DNA from: an uncultured Succinatimonas sp.
Lineage (GTDB): Bacteria; Pseudomonadota; Gammaproteobacteria; Enterobacterales; Succinivibrionaceae
DNA: 10,333 bases
Direction: 5' to 3'
NCBI RefSeq assembly: GCF_905203285.1
Contig: NZ_CAJKVK010000072.1
Location: 1 to 10,333 of the forward strand
Every line of letters begins with the position of its first letter. The first letter of the stretch is position 1. This document shows, piece by piece, positions 6,664 to 10,333 of the stretch. The translations under genes were made by a program, and so were the position numbers. Under the pieces are notes generated by a model. It was given only the letters and a program-made list of their open reading frames with translations. It was not told where the DNA came from and did not search any database.

Positions 6664-7641
6664 TTAGCTGCGGGCTTTCTTCTTTTCAGTACCGACGTAA
6701 ATTGCGAAGAGAATGATGATACCTTTGATAACGTTTTGTACATACGGGTTGATACCGATTAAGTTCAAACCGTTGTTCAATACGCCAAGGAGCAAGGCAC
6801 CCATCAAGGTACCGAGAATTGTTCCTTTACCGCCGTTCATTGCTGCGCCGCCTAATACTACTGCAGCGATGGCGTCCAATTCGAAAGCAACACCTGCGTT
6901 AGGCTGACCGGACATCAAACGGGAAGTGATGATTAAGCCGGCTAATGCGGAGGTTAAGCCTGAAATGGTGTAAACGAGGAAGAGAATACGTGATACTTTA
7001 ATACCGCTTAAGCGTGATGCTTCATAGTTACCGCCGGTTGCGTATACGTGACGGCCGAACGGAGTATGATTCAATACGATATAAGCGATGGCATAAACGA
7101 TTACGGTGATAATGATCGGAGTTTCAATGCCGAGAACACTGCCGCGGCCGAAGAAAGCAAATGCCTGATCAATGCCGGCAATCGGGTAACCGCCGGTATA
7201 GATGAGGGCTAGACCGCGGGCAATAGTCATCATTGCCAAAGTAACGATGAAAGGAGGCATCTTAGCGTATGCAACCATCATACCGTTTAAGCCGCCTAAT
7301 ACGCAGCCTAAAGCAATACCGGCAACGATAGCAACGCTCATTGGCATGCCGCCGGCCATAAGACCTGCCATAATAGTGCCGGATAAAGCCATTACTGAAC
7401 CTACGGCAAGGTCGATACCGCCCGTTAAAATAGCGAAGGTCATACCGACTGCGATAATGGCGTTAATTGACACCTGACGACCGATATTTGACAGGTTGTT
7501 GTAGGTAAGGAAGCTGTCGCTTACAACGGTCATAATAATGAAAACGAGCAGGAATCCGATTAACGGATAGAAAATCGGTTGTTTGCTAAGAGCTTTAAAG
7601 GTGCTCATGGCTTTAGAGTCTTGAGAAACTTGAGTGTTCAT
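6664..7641 (-). CDS. Sugar ABC transporter permease (CUT2, RbsC-like)
   Basis: Inner-membrane channel subunit of a carbohydrate-uptake-2 ABC importer, presumably a homodimer working with the double ATPase and binding protein encoded upstream. The 325 residues are nearly all hydrophobic after a short polar N-terminus, consistent with 8-10 helices. Family motifs are GGIDLAVGS at 74-82, the ATPase-coupling loop GRHVYATGGNYEASRLSG at 196-213, GGAAMNGGKGT at 264-274, and a C-terminal LLLGVLNNGLNLIG. ATG at 7641 is two bases after the ATPase stop, with AGGA inside the ATPase gene about 11 bases upstream; coupling is likely. A second ATG at 7608 would remove 11 polar residues but has no visible RBS. 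The exact sugar cannot be told from the permease; the downstream kinase suggests a pentose or related ketose. Confidence 0.94.
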   Translation of the reverse strand: MNTQVSQDSKAMSTFKALSKQPIFYPLIGFLLVFIIMTVVSDSFLTYNNLSNIGRQVSINAIIAVGMTFAILTGGIDLAVGSVMALSGTIMAGLMAGGMPMSVAIVAGIALGCVLGGLNGMMVAYAKMPPFIVTLAMMTIARGLALIYTGGYPIAGIDQAFAFFGRGSVLGIETPIIITVIVYAIAYIVLNHTPFGRHVYATGGNYEASRLSGIKVSRILFLVYTISGLTSALAGLIITSRLMSGQPNAGVAFELDAIAAVVLGGAAMNGGKGTILGTLMGALLLGVLNNGLNLIGINPYVQNVIKGIIILFAIYVGTEKKKARS

Positions 7642-7643
7642 TC

Positions 7644-9140
7644 TTATTTGTTTCCTGTAGCGTATAACATGATGGTATTGGAGTTAATGTCTTCACCGGT
7701 TAAATCGGCGACGATTGCGCCTTCCCTGAAAACTTCAACTCGGTCACATACACCGATAATTTCCGGCAGCTCGGATGAGATCATGATGATCGAAATGCCT
7801 TGTTCGGTAAGCTTGCGCATCAGCTCGTAAATTTCAGCTTTAGCGCCAACGTCAATGCCGCGAGTCGGCTCATCGAAAATGAGCACTTTGCAGTCATTGT
7901 TTAACCATCTGCCGATGACTACTTTCTGCTGGTTTCCGCCGCTAAGATTTTGAACTGCGGTCTCATGGCTAGGGGTTTTAACTCTGACCTTTTTAATCAA
8001 ATCTTTTGCGGTTTCCACTTCTTTTTTATCATCGATGAATATTTTGCCGACTATCCACTTGGAGTAGTTGTTCATGGCAATATTCTCAGTGATGGAAAAA
8101 GGTAAAATCAGACCTTCGGCTTTACGATCTTCAGGCAGCAAACCTATTCCTTTTTGCAAGGCCACGTCAGGAGAGCCTAGAGTCTCTTTTTTGCCGTCAA
8201 GAATTACTTCTTTAGAGTAAACCGGATCGGCTCCGATTAAAGCGCGGGCAGTCTCAGTACGACCGGCTCCGACCAAGCCGAAGAAACCTAAAATTTCGCC
8301 TTTGTAAAGTTTGAATGAACTCGGTTTACCGTGCTTTTCACGAATAAGGTTGTTAACTTCAAGAATAACTTTTTCGTGAGGAGGAACTTCTGGTTTAGGA
8401 GGATAATTGTTTTCAACTTTGCGTCCGACCATCATTTCGACCAATTCGTCGACATTGGAATCTTTAACCGGTTTCGTGCCGACATAGGTTCCGTCGCGCA
8501 AAACGGAAATGGTGTCGCAAATTTCGAAAATCTCATCAAGGTGGTGCGAAATGAAGAACATTCCAACGCCTTTTTGCTTAAGTTCGCGCATGATGTCGAA
8601 CAAGTGATCGGCTTCTTTTGGCGTAAGAGTTGAAGTAGGCTCGTCAAGTACTAAGATTTTGGCGTTAAGTGACAAAGCCTTTACGATTTCAACGAATTGC
8701 TGCTCTGCGACACTAAGTTGTTCTACAGGAACGTCAACATTAATATGAACGTCGAGTCGGTCAAGGATCTTTAATGTTTCGACGCGCATTTTTGCAAAAT
8801 CAATTAATCCGAATGCATTTTTGATTTCGCGATTTAAGAAAATGTTTTCTACTGCGTTTAAGTAAGGAATTAAGGATAATTCTTGGAAAATAATGCCGAT
8901 GCCTGCGTCAATGGCATCTTTATAATTGCCGAACTTGACTTCTTTACCTTCAACGAAAATTTTGCCTTCATCATTACTGTAAATACCGCACAAAATCTTC
9001 ATTAAGGTCGATTTGCCCGCTCCGTTTTCTCCCAGAAGCGCGTGAATTTCACCTTTGTCCAAGGTCAAAGAAATGTTATCAAGTGCTTTTACACCTGGGA
9101 AAGATTTACTAATTCCTTGTAATTCTAATAGTCTTTCCAT
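7644..9140 (-). CDS. Sugar ABC transporter ATP-binding protein (CUT2, RbsA/XylG-like)
   Basis: Cytoplasmic energy-coupling subunit with two fused ATPase domains, 498 residues, as usual in the ribose/xylose/galactoside import family. Domain 1 has Walker A GENGAGKST at 37-45, Q-loop Q86, signature LSVAEQQ at 142-148, Walker B ILVLDE at 162-167 and H-loop H199. Domain 2 has GLVGAGRTE at 288-296 in place of a true Walker A (no GKS/T), then LSGGNQQ at 399-405 and Walker B VLIFDE at 419-424. The degenerate second site is normal for the family. Start chosen at 9140: AGGGG lies five bases upstream (9150-9146) and the protein then begins MERLLELQGISKSFPGV, as homologues do. An in-frame ATG at 9188 would add 16 residues but falls in the intercistronic hairpin and lacks an RBS. 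Two bases separate it from the permease gene. Confidence 0.95.
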   Translation of the reverse strand: MERLLELQGISKSFPGVKALDNISLTLDKGEIHALLGENGAGKSTLMKILCGIYSNDEGKIFVEGKEVKFGNYKDAIDAGIGIIFQELSLIPYLNAVENIFLNREIKNAFGLIDFAKMRVETLKILDRLDVHINVDVPVEQLSVAEQQFVEIVKALSLNAKILVLDEPTSTLTPKEADHLFDIMRELKQKGVGMFFISHHLDEIFEICDTISVLRDGTYVGTKPVKDSNVDELVEMMVGRKVENNYPPKPEVPPHEKVILEVNNLIREKHGKPSSFKLYKGEILGFFGLVGAGRTETARALIGADPVYSKEVILDGKKETLGSPDVALQKGIGLLPEDRKAEGLILPFSITENIAMNNYSKWIVGKIFIDDKKEVETAKDLIKKVRVKTPSHETAVQNLSGGNQQKVVIGRWLNNDCKVLIFDEPTRGIDVGAKAEIYELMRKLTEQGISIIMISSELPEIIGVCDRVEVFREGAIVADLTGEDINSNTIMLYATGNK

Positions 9141-9152
9141 AGTAACCCCTAT

Positions 9153-9185
9153 AAAACCATCCTTATTAACTAGTAATAAGGATGG
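9153..9185 (-). repeat. 12-bp intercistronic stem-loop between binding protein and ATPase genes
   Basis: CCATCCTTATTA (9157-9168) and TAATAAGGATGG (9174-9185) are perfect 12-base inverted arms around a 5-base loop. On the - strand the hairpin is followed by TTTTAT (TTTT = 9156-9153) and then by the ATPase RBS. It lies 34 bases after the binding-protein stop. This is the position where binding-protein operons commonly have a stem-loop that protects the upstream message or partly terminates transcription. The AT-rich stem and four-T tract suggest a leaky terminator or mRNA stabiliser. Confidence 0.8.
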
Positions 9186-9219
9186 CAAGAATTAATTATT
9201 TACTTATGAAAACAAAGAA

Positions 9220-10137
9220 TTACCAGGAGAAGCCCTTAGCATTTTCTTTGGTGATCAAAGTAACATCAATAGGGATTTCTTTAGGAACATTGGCGCCCCA
9301 GTATTTAGCGAGGGCGATACCGATACCTACGCGGACCTGGTCACGAGGATACTGTGCTGAAGTACCGATGAATGGGGAGTTGCCTTTTGCGATTTCTTCA
9401 ACAGCCTGCGGGTTACCGTCAACGGAGGTAAGTTTGATATCGCGGCCTGAGGACTGAATTGCTGACAGGGCGCCAAGTGAACCTTCATCGTTTACGGAGA
9501 ACATACCCTTGAGGTTAGGAGCAGACTGGAGAATGTTCTCAGTAACGTTCATAGCGATAGCGCGGTCTTGCTGTCCGTTCTGGACGGTTACAATCTTGAT
9601 CTTAGGATAATCCTTTAGAGCATCTTTACAGCCGCGGACACGTTCCAAAATAGGAACTACAGGGATACCGTCAAGAATTGCAACATCGCCTTCGCCGCCG
9701 ATGGAGTCAGCTAAGAACTTGCAAGCTTTCAAACCTGCATCATAGTTCTTTGAACCGACGAATGAATCGATAGGGCCTTCTGCTTGAGCGTCAATTGCAA
9801 CAGTGACTACGCCGGCCTTGTTGGCGTCAATAACTGCTGACTGGATGCCTACAGAGTCGGTCGGGTTAAGCAGCAGAATGTCAATATCTTTCTGGAGCAT
9901 ATCTTCAACGTCACTAATCTGTTTTGAAATGTCGTGACGAGCGTCGGTAATAACGACTTCAGCACCAACTGATGCGCAAGCTTCTTCCAAAGCTTCCTTC
10001 ATGGTGACGAAGTAAGGGTTATTCATTTCCTGGAAAGACATACCGATTTTCAGCTTGTCGGCTGCATTTGCGCCAAAGGAAAAAGAAGCAATGGCAGCAG
10101 TGGTAGCTACAGCTAAAATGGTTTTGGTTAATTTCAT
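9220..10137 (-). CDS. Periplasmic sugar-binding protein of ABC transporter (RbsB-like, Peripla_BP_4)
   Basis: Secreted periplasmic receptor that captures a sugar and delivers it to the permease; 305 residues. Residues 1-25 are a Sec signal peptide (KLTK, hydrophobic core, then FGANA) with likely cleavage after A25 in ANA-AD. The mature part follows the ribose-binding-protein plan: MNNPYF at 38-43, NPTDS at 91-95, D116, R168 in ERVRG, NDE at 216-218, VDGNPQ at 239-244 and Q262. The RbsB Asp-Arg pair for ribose is D116-A117 here, so the ligand is probably not plain ribose. Start chosen at 10137: AAGGAG (10149-10144) is six bases upstream and the signal peptide starts there. An ATG at 10167 would add ten polar residues ahead of the RBS. 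It is the first gene of the operon and is followed by a strong hairpin, consistent with high expression. Confidence 0.94.
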   Translation of the reverse strand: MKLTKTILAVATTAAIASFSFGANAADKLKIGMSFQEMNNPYFVTMKEALEEACASVGAEVVITDARHDISKQISDVEDMLQKDIDILLLNPTDSVGIQSAVIDANKAGVVTVAIDAQAEGPIDSFVGSKNYDAGLKACKFLADSIGGEGDVAILDGIPVVPILERVRGCKDALKDYPKIKIVTVQNGQQDRAIAMNVTENILQSAPNLKGMFSVNDEGSLGALSAIQSSGRDIKLTSVDGNPQAVEEIAKGNSPFIGTSAQYPRDQVRVGIGIALAKYWGANVPKEIPIDVTLITKENAKGFSW

Positions 10138-10143
10138 AGACAA

Positions 10144-10149
10144 CTCCTT
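10144..10149 (-). promoter_or_regulatory. Strong RBS that fixes the binding-protein start
   Basis: AAGGAG on the - strand, six bases before the ATG at 10137 and inside a longer TTAAGGAGTT. It decides between this ATG and the in-frame ATG at 10167, which has no such element and would put charged residues before the signal peptide. Confidence 0.9.
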
Positions 10150-10333
10150 AAGTTTTTTTACATGCAACGCTGCCTAATAAAATAGGGCAATGACAACGTT
10201 AACATGAATTTAATATATTAATTTTGGTGCGGTCTTTTCGTGATCGGGGACTAAAAAATCGACATTTTAATAATAAATATATAATTTATGTGACATGTAT
10301 AGAATTTATAAAAATAAATAAAGTACAAAAAAA
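10150..10333 (-). promoter_or_regulatory. AT-rich leader and promoter region of the ABC-kinase operon
   Basis: No gene is visible in these 184 bases. The right half (about 10261-10333) is very AT-rich, with A/T runs of the kind that flank strong promoters, and has a single TGTGAC half-site at about 10290-10295 that falls short of a full CRP site. The 12-base palindrome TTAATATATTAA lies at 10210-10221 and could include a -10 box. I could not find a -35/-10 pair with proper spacing, so the start of transcription is not assigned. Confidence 0.45.
10190..10205. promoter_or_regulatory. Possible LacI-family operator
   Basis: ATGACAACGTTAACAT is symmetric about a central CG in 12 of 16 positions, with the core AACGTT that LacI/GalR-family regulators of the PurR/RbsR/CytR type bind. 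A weaker element, GCAACGCTGC (10164-10173, 8 of 10 symmetric), lies 29 bases nearer the gene. The location, 53 bases before the binding-protein ATG, suits a repressor of a sugar operon. No regulator gene is in the window, so this is a hypothesis. Confidence 0.35.

Noticed and set aside
6713..7830. Three + strand open frames (6713-6907, 7202-7477, 7579-7830) over the permease and its upstream junction
   Set aside because: They are proline/alanine/isoleucine-rich antisense readings of a membrane protein, without motifs or start signals.
9141..9188. Longer N-terminus for the ATPase starting at 9188
   Set aside because: The 16 extra residues (MPSLLLVNKD...) are not family-like, the start lies inside the 12-bp hairpin, and there is no RBS, while the ATG at 9140 has AGGGG at good spacing.
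8331..9457. Open frames at 8331-8633 (+), 8432-8647 (-) and 9182-9457 (+)
   Set aside because: They overlap the conserved ATPase or binding-protein coding sequence in other frames and show no family features.
10138..10167. Longer N-terminus for the binding protein starting at 10167
   Set aside because: It would add ten polar residues before a complete signal peptide and would span the strong AAGGAG that serves the ATG at 10137.
10285..10310. CRP-binding site near the TGTGAC in the leader
   Set aside because: Only one half-site matches; the expected TCACA partner six bases on is absent.

Overview
The window looks like a bacterial chromosome segment from a low-GC, Gram-negative organism. The evidence is a TRAP transporter, a periplasmic sugar-binding protein with a classical Sec signal peptide, and kinases of enterobacterial type. 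The FGGY kinase resembles E. coli LyxK along its length. Together with the low GC this suggests a gut- or rumen-type gammaproteobacterium such as the Succinivibrionaceae. That placement is inference and was not checked.

Layout, left to right. (1) Bases 78-3731, + strand: a tight four-gene acid-sugar operon. It has the small and large membrane subunits of a TRAP transporter (dctQ, dctM), a DUF1537 kinase (otnK) and a class II aldolase-fold decarboxylase (otnC), with gaps of 1, 14 and 3 bases, and it ends in a strong intrinsic terminator at 3740-3765. The TRAP binding protein and the sugar-acid dehydrogenase that should feed the kinase are not in the window and may lie to the left. (2) Bases 3764-5045: two housekeeping-like genes transcribed divergently, a histidine-phosphatase (phosphoglycerate mutase-like) protein on - and a small HD-domain hydrolase on +. 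(3) Bases 5051-10137, - strand: a ribose-type (CUT2) ABC sugar importer, ordered binding protein, double ATPase, permease, followed by an L-xylulose kinase-like FGGY kinase. The remaining bases to 10333 are an AT-rich leader carrying a possible LacI-type operator.

How the genes work together. The left operon should import a four-carbon sugar acid (an erythronate or threonate). After oxidation elsewhere, OtnK phosphorylates 3-oxo-tetronate and OtnC decarboxylates the product to dihydroxyacetone phosphate plus CO2. The right operon should import a pentose-like sugar and phosphorylate a ketose form. Epimerases or isomerases needed to reach the pentose phosphate pathway are not in the window.

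The most notable non-coding structure is a series of three perfect hairpins in the ABC-kinase operon: after the binding-protein gene, after the permease gene, and after the kinase gene. The second and third have clear T-tracts and the first a short one. They look like a built-in expression gradient: binding protein > ATPase/permease > kinase. I saw no rRNA, tRNA, CRISPR array, insertion sequence or phage gene. Everything recognisable belongs to known families, and I see no convincing wholly new system.
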